64,000 nucleotides of DNA from JARFQW01 sp963842955 (GTDB lineage: Bacteria > Pseudomonadota > Gammaproteobacteria > Steroidobacterales > XN24). Positions 42,712-52,145 of this stretch are shown piece after piece. How positions within the stretch are numbered: position 1 is the first letter of the stretch; the number at the start of each line of letters is the position of its first letter. The stretch spans positions 248,001 through 312,000 of the forward strand of contig CAWJIJ010000002.1 of the NCBI GenBank assembly GCA_963842955.1, given 5' to 3'. The notes beneath the pieces were generated by a model. That model did no database searches. It was given only the letters and a program-made list of their open reading frames with translations, and was not told the origin of the DNA. The translations under genes and the position numbers were made by a program.

Positions 42712-43040
42712 GGGTCGATCTCTCGGGGGCCGGTCTCCCGGGACAGGCGCTTGAGAAATACCTCCAGCTCCCTGGCCACCTGCATGTCGCCCCGGCCCCG
42801 GGCCACGTTAAGCCCTTCCTCCCAGGCGCGTCGGGCTGACTCAGCCTGGCCGCCCTCGAGCAGCGCGCGGCCCAGCAGCTTCCACGCTGCCGAGTAGCCG
42901 GCATCCTGCTCAACTGCCGCACGGAAATGTGTCGCCGCGGCGTCGGCATCCCCGTCTTTGAGGCACGCATTGCCAAGCGAGAATCTCAGCATCGGGTTGT
43001 CCTGGCCGGCCGCCAGCATGGCTTCGAGTTTGTCTTTCAT
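42708..43040 (-). CDS. Small TPR protein
   Basis: The 110-residue protein is built of about two tetratricopeptide repeats: NPMLRFSLGNACLKDGDADA, THFRAAVEQDAGYSAAWKLL and ESARRAWEEGLNVARGRGD. The ATG at 43040 lies just downstream of trkH; longer versions read into trkH antisense frames. It resembles small TPR proteins of gammaproteobacteria with no assigned partner. It overlaps the LOG gene by 4 bases. Confidence 0.8.
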   Translation of the reverse strand: MKDKLEAMLAAGQDNPMLRFSLGNACLKDGDADAAATHFRAAVEQDAGYSAAWKLLGRALLEGGQAESARRAWEEGLNVARGRGDMQVARELEVFLKRLSRETGPREIDP

Positions 43041-43053
43041 GGATCCGTGACCC

Positions 43054-44586
43054 TCACTGGCGCCAGAAATCGCTGGTAAACAACACCAGCAGCGTGAAGA
43101 TCTCGAGCCGCCCAAGGACCATGGCGACGACACACACCCATTTGGAGAGATCGCCGATTCCCGCGTAATTCTGCGCGACATCGCCGAGGCCGGGGCCCAG
43201 GTTGTTGAGGGTGGCGGCAATTGCCGAGAACGCCGTGACCTGGTCGAGGCCGAAAAACATGAGCACCGCCATGAGAGCGCCGAAAACCACGACGTAGGTG
43301 GAGAAGAATCCCCAGACGGCTTCGACTACCCGGGGCGGCACGCCGCGGGTTCCCAGCCGGACCGGAATTTCTGCGGCTGGGTGCAGCAGCCGGGACATCT
43401 CGCGAACGCCCTGCTTGTAGATCAGCACCCAGCGAATGACCTTGATGCCGCCGCCGGTAGAGCCCGCGCAGCCGCCGATGAAGCTCGCCAGGATGAGGAG
43501 AACGGGCACGGCGCGGGGCCAGTTGGAGAAGTCCGCGGTGGAAAATCCGGTCGTTGTCCCGATGGACACGACCTGGAACAGCCCCTTCGTCAGGGCCTCC
43601 TGCCAGGTCGGGTAGACATCCTGGAGTTTCAGCGCCACGGTCACGATCAAAAACAGTCCGCCCAGTACCGTCGCATAGGCACGGAATTCAGGGTCGAGCA
43701 GGTACCCGCGGGCAGCTGCCCTTGCGGACACCTGGCCACGGCTGCGCCAGCGCAGCCGTGGCAGCCCGGCGGGGCGGTGCTCCAGCCGCAATGGGCGAAT
43801 TCGCTGCCAGGCCACGAAGTGAAGCGAGAAATTGATGCCGGCCAGGAACATGAAGGCAACGCAGACCATCTCCACCGCCGTGCTGTCGAACCAGCCAATG
43901 CTGGCATCGTGGGTGGAGAATCCCCCGATTGCGACAGTGCTGAAGGAATGCCCGATGGCGTCGAACCAATCCATGCCGGCAAGCCGGTAGGAAACGGCAC
44001 AGGCGACCGTCAGTATCAGATAGATGACCCAGAGTGCGCGGGCCGTCTGGGTAATGCGCGGAGTCAGTTTCGTGTCCTTGACCGGACCCGGAAACTCCGC
44101 GCGATAGAGCTGCATGCCGCCCACGCCGAGCAGCGGAAGGATCGCCACCGCCAGGACGATGATACCCATGCCTCCCAGCCACTGGAGTTGCTGACGGTAG
44201 TAGAGGATCGAGTGGGGCAGCGTGTCCAGCCCTACCAGCACCGTGGCGCCGGTTGTCGTGAGGCCGGATACCGACTCGAACACCGCGTCGGAGAAACCCA
44301 TGACCGGTAGATCGGCGATCAGCAGGGGTACGCATCCAGCGAGACCCAGGCCGATCCAGAAGGCGCAGACAATCATGAAACCGTCGCGGATCTTGAGTTC
44401 GCCGCGGGCTCGCCGCACTGGGAAGAAAATCAGGCCGCCGATAAAGAAAATCAACAGCGCGCCATCGAGAAAAGCGTTCCAGTTGCCGTCGTTGTAGAGC
44501 CACGATACGAACATGGGCGGCAGCATGGTGAGGCTGAACACCATGAGGAGCAGGCCGAGAATCCGCTGAACGAGCGGGAAATTCAT
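43054..44586 (-). CDS. trkH: Trk potassium transporter membrane subunit TrkH
   Basis: The protein has 510 residues and the four pore repeats of the SKT superfamily. The first selectivity loop reads SVSGLTTTGATVL, the second HSFSTVAIGGFSTHD, the third QVVSIGTTTGFSTADF and the fourth NNLGPGLGDVAQNY. GGCAGSTGGGIKVIRWVLIY is the conserved segment before helix 4. The Gly of each filter is present. It imports K+ with the regulator TrkA, encoded 39 bases upstream. Confidence 0.96.
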   Translation of the reverse strand: MNFPLVQRILGLLLMVFSLTMLPPMFVSWLYNDGNWNAFLDGALLIFFIGGLIFFPVRRARGELKIRDGFMIVCAFWIGLGLAGCVPLLIADLPVMGFSDAVFESVSGLTTTGATVLVGLDTLPHSILYYRQQLQWLGGMGIIVLAVAILPLLGVGGMQLYRAEFPGPVKDTKLTPRITQTARALWVIYLILTVACAVSYRLAGMDWFDAIGHSFSTVAIGGFSTHDASIGWFDSTAVEMVCVAFMFLAGINFSLHFVAWQRIRPLRLEHRPAGLPRLRWRSRGQVSARAAARGYLLDPEFRAYATVLGGLFLIVTVALKLQDVYPTWQEALTKGLFQVVSIGTTTGFSTADFSNWPRAVPVLLILASFIGGCAGSTGGGIKVIRWVLIYKQGVREMSRLLHPAAEIPVRLGTRGVPPRVVEAVWGFFSTYVVVFGALMAVLMFFGLDQVTAFSAIAATLNNLGPGLGDVAQNYAGIGDLSKWVCVVAMVLGRLEIFTLLVLFTSDFWRQ

Positions 44587-44625
44587 GCGTTAACTCGTGG
44601 GCATTGACGTGGGCCGGGTCACGGA

Positions 44626-46059
44626 TCAGATATAGGTCACACCGACCTGGAAGAGCTTCTCCACCGCCGGGATCTTGCTGCGGTCGGTGAGGAATACGAT
44701 GACATGGTCCTCGGACTGGATGACCGAATCGTGATGCGCCATCAGGACGTCGTCGCCGCGCACCATGGCGGCGATGGTGACCCCCTTGGGAAGCGCCACG
44801 TCCTCGATTTTCTTGCCTACGATCCGGGAAGTCTGATCATCGCCGTGGGCGACCACCTCGATGGCTTCGGCGGCGCCGTTTCTCAGCGTATGCACCTGGC
44901 CGACGTCGAGGCGCATCGACCGCACTCGCGCCAGCAAGGCATTCAGCGTGATCTGCTGTGGTGAAACCGCGATATCCACGTACTGGCCCTCCACCAGGTC
45001 CGCGTAGGACGGCCGGTTGATTAGCGCGATCACCTTGGATACGCCCATGCGCTTGGCCAGGAACGAAGCCAGGATGTTCGCTTCCTCGGCGCTGGTCAGG
45101 GCGCAGAACACGTCCGCGGTCTCGATGTTTTCTTCCTTGAGAAGGTCCTCGTTGACGGCGTCGCCGGTCAGTACGATGGTCTTTCTCAGGCGCTCCGCAA
45201 TGTAGCGGGCGCGCTCGGGGTCCCGCTCGATGACCTTGACGTGATTGGTGTTCTCCAGCCGCCGGGCCAGCTCCATCCCGATATTTCCGCCGCCGGCTAT
45301 GACGATCTTGCGCACCGGGTGCTCGAGCTTCAGCAGCTCGCTCATCATGACCCGGATGTCCTTGCGGGCCGCCAGGAAGAACACCAGGTCGTCCTCGCGA
45401 ATGACCGTGTCGCCTTCGGGCATGATGGTTTCGAATTCGGCGTGCTTGCTGTCGCCCTTGCCGTTCTTCGCGTTTCCGTCGCCCTCCGCCTGGCGGTAGA
45501 TGGCGGCCACGCGGGCATCCGTATGCGGAATGTGCCGGGCCAGCTGCCGCAGCTCCTGGCCGACCAGCAGGCCGCCCACCTTCGCCTGAACGCCCACGAG
45601 GCGGACCTGGCCGTCAGCGAAGTTCAGGACCTGCAGTGCGCCGGGATAGAGGATGAGCTGTTCGATGTGCTCGGTGACCAGCTGCTCGGGACTGATGATG
45701 TGGTCGACCGGGATCGCCTTGGGCGAGAACAGTTCTTCCCGCAGGGTGTACTCCACTGCCCGGACCCGGGCAATCTTGACGGGCGTGCGGAACAGGCTGT
45801 GGGCCACCTGGCAGGCGATCATGTTGGTTTCGTCGCTGTCGGTGAGCGCCACAATGAGATCGGCGTCCGCGGCGCCGGCGTCTTCCAGCACCTTGGGATA
45901 GCCTGCATGGCCCTGCACGGTGCGAATGTCCAGCCGATCCTGCAGATCGCGGAGGTGTTCGCTGCTACGGTCAACGACGGTGATTTCCGTGCCCTCCCGG
46001 GACAGGGAGGCCGCGGCAGTCGAACCCACCTGACCGGCGCCGAGGATGAGAATCTTCAT
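44626..46059 (-). CDS. trkA: Trk potassium transporter NAD-binding subunit TrkA
   Basis: The protein has 477 residues and two RCK repeats: MKILILGAGQVGSTAAASLS and KIVIAGGGNIGMELARRLEN are the two nucleotide-binding Rossmann starts, each followed by a TrkA-C domain. The ATG at 46059 is preferred to the ATG at 46077 because it starts the first beta strand. A polar insertion rich in Asn, Lys and Asp (GDGNAKNGKGDSKHAEF) extends the first TrkA-C domain beyond the usual length of about 458. It gates TrkH in response to NAD(H) or ATP. Confidence 0.96.
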   Translation of the reverse strand: MKILILGAGQVGSTAAASLSREGTEITVVDRSSEHLRDLQDRLDIRTVQGHAGYPKVLEDAGAADADLIVALTDSDETNMIACQVAHSLFRTPVKIARVRAVEYTLREELFSPKAIPVDHIISPEQLVTEHIEQLILYPGALQVLNFADGQVRLVGVQAKVGGLLVGQELRQLARHIPHTDARVAAIYRQAEGDGNAKNGKGDSKHAEFETIMPEGDTVIREDDLVFFLAARKDIRVMMSELLKLEHPVRKIVIAGGGNIGMELARRLENTNHVKVIERDPERARYIAERLRKTIVLTGDAVNEDLLKEENIETADVFCALTSAEEANILASFLAKRMGVSKVIALINRPSYADLVEGQYVDIAVSPQQITLNALLARVRSMRLDVGQVHTLRNGAAEAIEVVAHGDDQTSRIVGKKIEDVALPKGVTIAAMVRGDDVLMAHHDSVIQSEDHVIVFLTDRSKIPAVEKLFQVGVTYI

Positions 46060-46098
46060 GGTCTCGTTATAGCCCACGCCCGGCTGGGCGGAGCCAGT

Positions 46099-48255
46099 TT
46101 ACATGGTTTCGAGATTGGCATAGGCCACCACCAGCCACTTTGCGCCCTCGTTTTCGAAATTCACCTGCACACGGGCATGATGGCCCTGTCCCTCGTAGTT
46201 GAGCACAACTCCTTCACCGAATTTGCGGTGGCGGACGCGCTGTCCCAGGCCGATCCCCGATGGCGCCGGGTCAGCGCCGCGAGGCGCGGCCGGCGCGTAG
46301 GGACGGCTGACCTGCAGGTGGGGCCTGATTTCCTCCACCAGTTCGCCGGGCAGCTCGGAAATGAACCGGGACGGGAGGCCGTACGTATCGACGCCGTGCA
46401 GCCGCCGTTGCTCCGCGTACGTGAGGTACAGCTCTCGCATCGCCCGGGTCGCGCCGACGTAGCAGAGCCGCCGCTCTTCCTCCAGGCCCTGCGGGTCCTG
46501 CAATGATCGCTGATGAGGGAACAGACCGTCTTCCATGCCGGTGATGAAGACCGTCGGAAACTCCAGGCCCTTGGCCGAGTGCATGGTCATCATTTGCACA
46601 CAGTCTTCCCACGCACCTCCCTGGGCTTCCCCCGCCTCAAGGGCCGCGTGGGCCAGGAATTCGTCCACGAGGCGCATCTCCGAGTCGGGCGCCGGCTCGA
46701 AGCCGCGGGCCGCGCTGACCAGCTCCTCGAGGTTCTCCACCCGGGCTTCTCCGCGCTCCGACTTGTCTTTCCCGTGGTGGGCGATGAGTCCGCCGGCCTC
46801 GATGACGTGGTCCACCTGTTCGTGGAGATCCAGGTCCCGGGTGTGCGCATCCAGCGCCTCGATCAGGTTAAGAAACGCCTTCAGGGCGTTGCTGGTGCGC
46901 CGATTGACGCCCTCGTCGGAAGCGAGATGGCCCGCGGCGTTCCACAGGGATGTGGTGTTGGCCCGGGCATAATCGCGCAGCGCGTCGACCGTGCGCGCCC
47001 CGATGCCCCGGGTCGGCACGTTGACGATGCGCTCGAAAGCCGGGTCGTCGCCGCGATTGGTGATAAGCCTGAGATAGGCCAGGGCGTCCTTGATTTCCGC
47101 CCGCTCGAAGAACCGCAGGCCGCCGTAGACCCGGTACGGTATGCGCCGGGTGATCAGGGTTTCTTCGAAGACCCGGCTCTGGGCGTTGGACCGGTAGAGC
47201 ACCGCCATATCGCTGTAGGGCGTGCCGCTGTCTGCCAGCGCCTTTATCCGGCCGACGACGAAATCCGCCTCGTCGCGCTCGTTGAAGGCCGAGTAGACGC
47301 GAATGGGGTCACCCTCGCTGCCCTCGGTCCAGAGCCGCTTGCCCAGCCGCCCCGCATTGTTGGCGATCAGGGCATTGGCGGCATTCAGAATGTTGCCGGT
47401 GGAGCGATAGTTTTGCTCCAGCTTGACCAGCCGGGTTCTGGGGAAGTCCTTCTGAAACCGCCGGAGATTCTCTACCTTCGCACCGCGCCAGCCGTAGATG
47501 GACTGGTCGTCGTCGCCGACGACGAACGGCACGCCCCCGGGACCCGCCAGGTTCCGGAGCCAGGCGTACTGGATCGTGTTGGTGTCCTGGAACTCGTCGA
47601 CAAGGACGTGTCCGAACCGGCGGCGGTAGTGGGCCAGGAGATCTTCGTTGTGCAGCCACAATTCATGGGCCCGCAACAACAGCTCGGCGAAGTCCACGAG
47701 GCCACCGGCATCGCAGGCGGCCTGGTAGGCGGCGTATACCCGAATGAACACTTGCCGGTTGGGGTCATCGCCGGAGTCCAGGTGCTCGGCGCGCAGGCCT
47801 TCGTCCTTGCGCGCATTGATGAACCACTGCATTTCCCGCGGCACATAGCGGCTGTCATCGAGTTCCATGTCCTTGAGGACCCGCTTCACGACCCGCAGCT
47901 GGTCGTCGGAATCGAGCACCGTAAACGTCTGCGGCAGACCGGCCTCGCGCCAGTGCATGCGAAGCAGGCGGTGCGCCAGGCCATGGAACGTGCCGACCCA
48001 GAGGCTGCCGGCGGGCATGCCGAGTAGACCCTCGATGCGGCCCCGCATCTCGCCCGCGGCCTTGTTGGTGAAGGTCACCGCGAGGACGCCGTGGGGCGAA
48101 ACGCCCTCGACGCCGCATAGCCATGCCACCCGGTGGGCGAGAACGCGGGTCTTGCCCGAACCCGCGCCGGCCAGCACGAGGACCGGTTCCAAAGGCGAGG
48201 TCACCGCCTCGCGCTGGGCGTCATTGAGTGGGTCGAGAATCTCTGTGACGTCCAC
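46099..48255 (-). CDS. uvrD: DNA helicase II (UvrD)
   Basis: The protein has 718 residues, a superfamily 1A 3'-5' helicase for nucleotide excision and mismatch repair. Motifs are visible in order: Walker A LVLAGAGSGKTRVLAHRVAW, Ia VTFTNKAAGEMRGRI, II VLVDEFQDTNTIQYAWL, III VGDDDQSIYGWRGAKVEN, IV LEQNYRSTGNILNAANALI, V MTMHSAKGLEFPTVFITGME and VI YVGATRAMRELYL. The C-terminus has the Tudor-like fold that ends the UvrD/PcrA family. It starts 140 bases after a Sel1-type gene. Confidence 0.97.
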   Translation of the reverse strand: MDVTEILDPLNDAQREAVTSPLEPVLVLAGAGSGKTRVLAHRVAWLCGVEGVSPHGVLAVTFTNKAAGEMRGRIEGLLGMPAGSLWVGTFHGLAHRLLRMHWREAGLPQTFTVLDSDDQLRVVKRVLKDMELDDSRYVPREMQWFINARKDEGLRAEHLDSGDDPNRQVFIRVYAAYQAACDAGGLVDFAELLLRAHELWLHNEDLLAHYRRRFGHVLVDEFQDTNTIQYAWLRNLAGPGGVPFVVGDDDQSIYGWRGAKVENLRRFQKDFPRTRLVKLEQNYRSTGNILNAANALIANNAGRLGKRLWTEGSEGDPIRVYSAFNERDEADFVVGRIKALADSGTPYSDMAVLYRSNAQSRVFEETLITRRIPYRVYGGLRFFERAEIKDALAYLRLITNRGDDPAFERIVNVPTRGIGARTVDALRDYARANTTSLWNAAGHLASDEGVNRRTSNALKAFLNLIEALDAHTRDLDLHEQVDHVIEAGGLIAHHGKDKSERGEARVENLEELVSAARGFEPAPDSEMRLVDEFLAHAALEAGEAQGGAWEDCVQMMTMHSAKGLEFPTVFITGMEDGLFPHQRSLQDPQGLEEERRLCYVGATRAMRELYLTYAEQRRLHGVDTYGLPSRFISELPGELVEEIRPHLQVSRPYAPAAPRGADPAPSGIGLGQRVRHRKFGEGVVLNYEGQGHHARVQVNFENEGAKWLVVAYANLETM

Positions 48256-48394
48256 GGACTATCCTGGGCCGCTCGGGGCGGTGCGGGTGATCGGGGGCTG
48301 TGCTGGTTGGCCGGCGTCGCGCCGGTTCGGCGGGCGCGGACAGCCGGCGAACTCGTCTTGCCGAAACGATATTGTACCCGTGTCCCTGTCCGGG

Positions 48395-49411
48395 TCAGCC
48401 GGCCCCGGGACAGACCTGCAGGGTCAGGCCCCCGCGCCCGCTCGCCGCATCGCCCGGGTCGTCCATCTCGACCCGAACCGGCTGGCAACCGGACAGATCC
48501 GGAGCCGGAAAGATGTCCGCCGGGCACTGGCCCATCGTCAGCTCGCTTGGATCCGGGAATACCGGGGCGGGGCCCTGCCAGCCGGACGCCAGCCCCATCT
48601 GGCGGCGCTGTTCCGCGTTGTCGGCGACGATGGACGCTGCTCTGTCGCAGGCAGACTCCAGGTCCGATGCGGTGTAGTCCGACAGCAGGAAGCTCGCGAG
48701 GCTCCCCTGGGGCAAACCGGCCTCCGCCTCGCCCGCCAGCGCCCAGGCGAGCGCCGAAACCTCCAGGCCGCCGTCCCCTTCGCCGGCCTGCCGCAGGGCC
48801 GCGATGGTCTCGGGAGACCAGTCTCCGGTTCGTTTCCGGTCCAGGGCATCGGCGGCGTAGAAGTAGAGGCTGGACAACTGCCGTGCCGCTTCAGCGGAGC
48901 CCCGCGCGGCGGCCTCACGGTAGAGATCGGCCGCCTCCAGCGGCCGTTCCTTCCAGATCCGGCTGGCGAGGGTTTGCTGTGCCCAGGCATCGCCCTGGTC
49001 GGCGAGAGCGGCGAGGGTTTGGTCGTCGTACAGCGCGTAGGCGCCCTGGCCCCCGAAGGTGATGCCGAAACTGGACGGATCCATGCCTTTCTCGAACGCC
49101 CATTGGGCGATCTGCGCCTCGCTGACGCCGTGGGCTTCGAGAATCCGGATCACGTCCTGCTCCGAGGACACGAAATACACCGGAACATCCGCCGCCGCAG
49201 ATGCCGCTGCGTCGTCGCCTTCCGCGGTTGCCTCGGGCGGCACCACGCCTGGCTGGCCTGCCTCCCGGGTCGCCACCTCGGGCGTGGCCACCGGCGCGGT
49301 TGCGGCCGGTGCGGAGTCCGGCTGCTTGAAATACGACGGCGCCACAAGGGCCAGTATGGCGATGACGGCGATCGCGACGACGGCCATCGCTGCGAAACTA
49401 CGGGCGCGCAT
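48395..49411 (-). CDS. Exported Sel1-type repeat protein
   Basis: The 338-residue protein opens with a membrane anchor or signal RSFAAMAVVAIAVIAILALV and a Pro/Ala-rich linker. The mature part has helical repeats: DAWAQQTLASRIWKERPLEA, ADLYREAAARGSAEAARQLS and LEVSALAWALAGEAEAGLPQ, in the style of Sel1. It ends with a Cys-containing segment (LTLQVCPGAG). It is a paralogue of the gene at 49513-50506 (for example QTLAALADQGDAWAQQTLAS versus ETLANLAAAGDRWAMQFLAA). The function is unknown; Sel1 proteins are often periplasmic adaptors. Confidence 0.75.
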   Translation of the reverse strand: MRARSFAAMAVVAIAVIAILALVAPSYFKQPDSAPAATAPVATPEVATREAGQPGVVPPEATAEGDDAAASAAADVPVYFVSSEQDVIRILEAHGVSEAQIAQWAFEKGMDPSSFGITFGGQGAYALYDDQTLAALADQGDAWAQQTLASRIWKERPLEAADLYREAAARGSAEAARQLSSLYFYAADALDRKRTGDWSPETIAALRQAGEGDGGLEVSALAWALAGEAEAGLPQGSLASFLLSDYTASDLESACDRAASIVADNAEQRRQMGLASGWQGPAPVFPDPSELTMGQCPADIFPAPDLSGCQPVRVEMDDPGDAASGRGGLTLQVCPGAG

Positions 49412-49512
49412 GGGCCTGTACGACGAGGAGGGCGGTTACGTTCATGGTTCGCGAGAATAATCCAGTGCGCGGGCCGGCGCGCAACGCGACGGCCGTTTCG
49501 GCGCAAATCCCC

Positions 49513-50506
49513 TCAGGAAGAGCAGCGCCATCCGGTGAGCTGCTTGTCGCCGGCGGTCAGCAGCACCGGGACGCAGCCCTTGGCCCGCATGTCGCTCACC
49601 ACGCCCTCGGGACAGGCGCGGTCGAGGCCTTCGCCCGGCGGGGCGACGGAAAACGGCGGTGGCATGCGTGCGGGGTCTCCCAGGCCGCGATTACGGCGCT
49701 CTTCGGCCAGGTTGGCCAGCAGGCCAGCCGCCTCCTCGCACGCCCGGGCCAGCGTGTCCGGCCAGGTGCTCTCGACCGCATCCGCGCTGAGGTAGCCGGG
49801 CGGAAGGCCCCCTTCGGCCTCCGCCGCGATCAGCCAGGCCAGTCCGGTTTCGGCCAGGTCGTGGGCGGCGTCCATCTGCTTGAGTGCCGCGCGAGTGGCA
49901 TCGTCCATGCGGGTGCTCGTGCGGACCCCCAGGTCCAGGTCCCGCATGAGCATGCCCAGTTCCCGGGCGGCGAACACGGAGCCGCCAACAGCCGCTTCGC
50001 GATAGAGCTCCATGGACTCCAGCGGTGCCCGCACACGCAGGTCCGCGGCCAGGAACTGCATGGCCCACCGGTCACCCGCTGCGGCCAGGTTCGCGCAGCG
50101 TTTCCTGGTCATATCGCCGGTAGGGCTGATCGAGGGGGATGCCGACACCCGTGGTGAAGGTCGCCGGTGGAAAGCCCCGCGTCCGCGCCCAGGCCTCCAC
50201 GTCCTCCAGGCTGGTGCCCAGCGCTCGCAGCACCAGCAGAAAGTCCCGCTGGCCATTGAGTTCGAAGCGCGGCACATCGGCCCGCAGATCCGTTTTCGGT
50301 ATTCCCGACGGCTTCTGCCGGGGTGGCCCGGACTCCGTCGGCCCGCCGTCCGCCAACTCCGCTGTTGTTCCCGGCGGCGGCGGCGACCCGGCGGCGGGCG
50401 GGTCCGCGGCGCCCGGGTCCTGCGCGGCAGGGCGATCCAGCAGCATCCAGGCCACGGCCCCGAGTGCCAGCAACAGGGCAGCCAGCGCTGCGAGGGGTCG
50501 GGCCAC
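49513..50506 (-). pseudogene. Second exported Sel1-type paralogue, one frameshift
   Basis: The N-terminal part (from the ATG at 50506) begins ARPLAALAALLLALGAVAWM, a signal anchor, and reads to DQPYRRYDQETLR. Around 50091-50096 one extra base shifts the frame; the other frame then gives NLAAAGDRWAMQFLAADLRV, MELYREAAVGGSVFAARELG and on to the stop at 49513. Dropping one base gives ETLANLAAAGDRW, which matches QTLAALADQGDAW of the paralogue at 48395. Total length would be about 330 residues. The function is unknown. Its start overlaps the stop of the acyl-CoA ligase. Confidence 0.75.
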
Positions 50507-52061
50507 TAGTTCACGCCTCGGTCGACGCCGGCCCAGTAAAGGGCCCGAAGCTCCTGCTTGAGAAGCTTGCCGCTCGCATTTCTGGGCAGGCTGGCAACGA
50601 ACTCCACGGACCGCGGCGTCTTGTAGCCGGCGATAAGAGTGCGGGCATGGGCGATCAGACTGGCTTCGCTGGCCCCGGATCCGGGTTTCAGTACGACCAG
50701 CGCCTTTACGGCTTCGCCCCAGCGGGGGTCCGGGACACCGATCACGGCTGCATCCGCCACCGCCGGGTGGCTGAACAGCGCATTCTCCACCTCCGCCGGG
50801 TAGACGTTCTCGCCGCCGGTGACAATCATGTCCTTGATCCGATCATGAATGAAAAGGTAGCCATCTTCGTCGAAATAGCCTGCATCTCCGGTACGCAGCC
50901 ACCCGCCTTCCAGGGCCGCAGCGGTCTCCTTCGGGCGGTTCCAGTACCCCGCCATGTTCCAGGGCGCCCGGAACTGGATCTCTCCGACCTGGCCCGGCGG
51001 CAGGCGGTGACCCGACGCGTCCACGACCCGCGCTTCGCCGCCCGGGTAGGGCCTGCCGCAAGCTCGCAGCCGGCCGAGAGCCGGGTCGTGGTCGGCCGCA
51101 TCGAGGACGGTGCCGCCGCCCATGTTTTCGGTCAGCCCATAGACCTGCACGAAATCGCAGCCGAACACATCCATGGCCCGGGTGAGCACCGCCTCTGACA
51201 TGGGGGAGGCGCCGTAGGTCATATTCCGCAGCGCGGGATAGCCGGTTTCGTCGACGCCCGGCACCTGGAGCAGGAACTGGATAACGACGGGAGCCATCAG
51301 CGTCGTCGTAATACCCGCAACCCGCAGCAGGCCGACGAGTTCGGCCGGATCCACGTCTCGGGTCAGGACAATGCGCCCTCCCTGTTCGAGGCTCACGAGG
51401 GCCGGATAGGCTCCGGCCACGTGGTAAAGCGGCATGCAGCACAGCCGGAGGTCGCCGGGTTCGTGGCGTGCCCAGGGGGCCTGGTTCATGACCGTGGAGA
51501 ACGCCGCCCATCCGTCGTGGGTGACGAGCACGCCTTTCGGCCGGCCCGTCGTCCCGCTGGTATACATCTGCAGGATGGTCTCGCCGGTATCCGCGACCAG
51601 CGCGGGATCGGTATCCGGCGCGTTCCCGCTGAACGCCTCGAGACCGGGCCAGCCGGTTTCGTCGCCCTCCAGGCCCACGATTCGCGGCGGATCCGGAAAG
51701 TGGCGAGCTCCGGTTCGATGCCCGCCTGGAAATCCCGACTGGCGAACAGCATCCGGGCGCCGGCGTCGGCAAGGATCCAGCCGATCTCCGGCGGCGCGAG
51801 GCGGTAATTCAGTGGCACCAGGACGGCCCGGGCCTTCAATGCGCCAAAAAGCACCGCAAAAAACGACGGCGCGCTCTTGTCCAGGATCGCGACACGGTCT
51901 CCCGGCCGGACGCCGCTTCCGATCAGCGCATGGGCGATGCGGTTGGAGGACATCTCCAGCCACTCCCAGGTGTAGACGTCACCCCGAAACGTGATGGCCG
52001 CTTCGCCAGCTCGCAGGAAGGCGTTTTGTCCCGGCACGCGGGTGAGGAGGCTTGCGGTCAT
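50506..52061 (-). pseudogene. Acyl-CoA ligase (AMP-forming), one frameshift; atuH-like position
   Basis: The ATG at 52061 gives the N-terminal domain (ITFRGDVYTWEWLEMSSNRI, AVLVPLNYRLAPPEIGWILA) up to EPELATF. Near 51694-51696 a missing C breaks the frame; the other frame continues PDPPRIVGLEGDETGW and all ANL-family motifs: MYTSGTTGRPKGVLVTHDG (P-loop), VYGLTENMGGGT, GWLRTGDAGYFDEDGYL (ATP/hinge) and PRNASGKLLKQELR with the catalytic Lys. The enzyme activates a carboxylic acid to its CoA thioester. In the atu pathway it would make citronellyl- or geranyl-CoA. All active-site parts are intact, so a consensus error is likely. Confidence 0.85.
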
Positions 52062-52145
52062 TCGCGGTTCCCTTTGTTTTCCTGATCGCTACGGTCGCTA
52101 ACTGTAGCGTTCGCTGGTGCGGGCCTCGGGCGATGCGGATATGGG

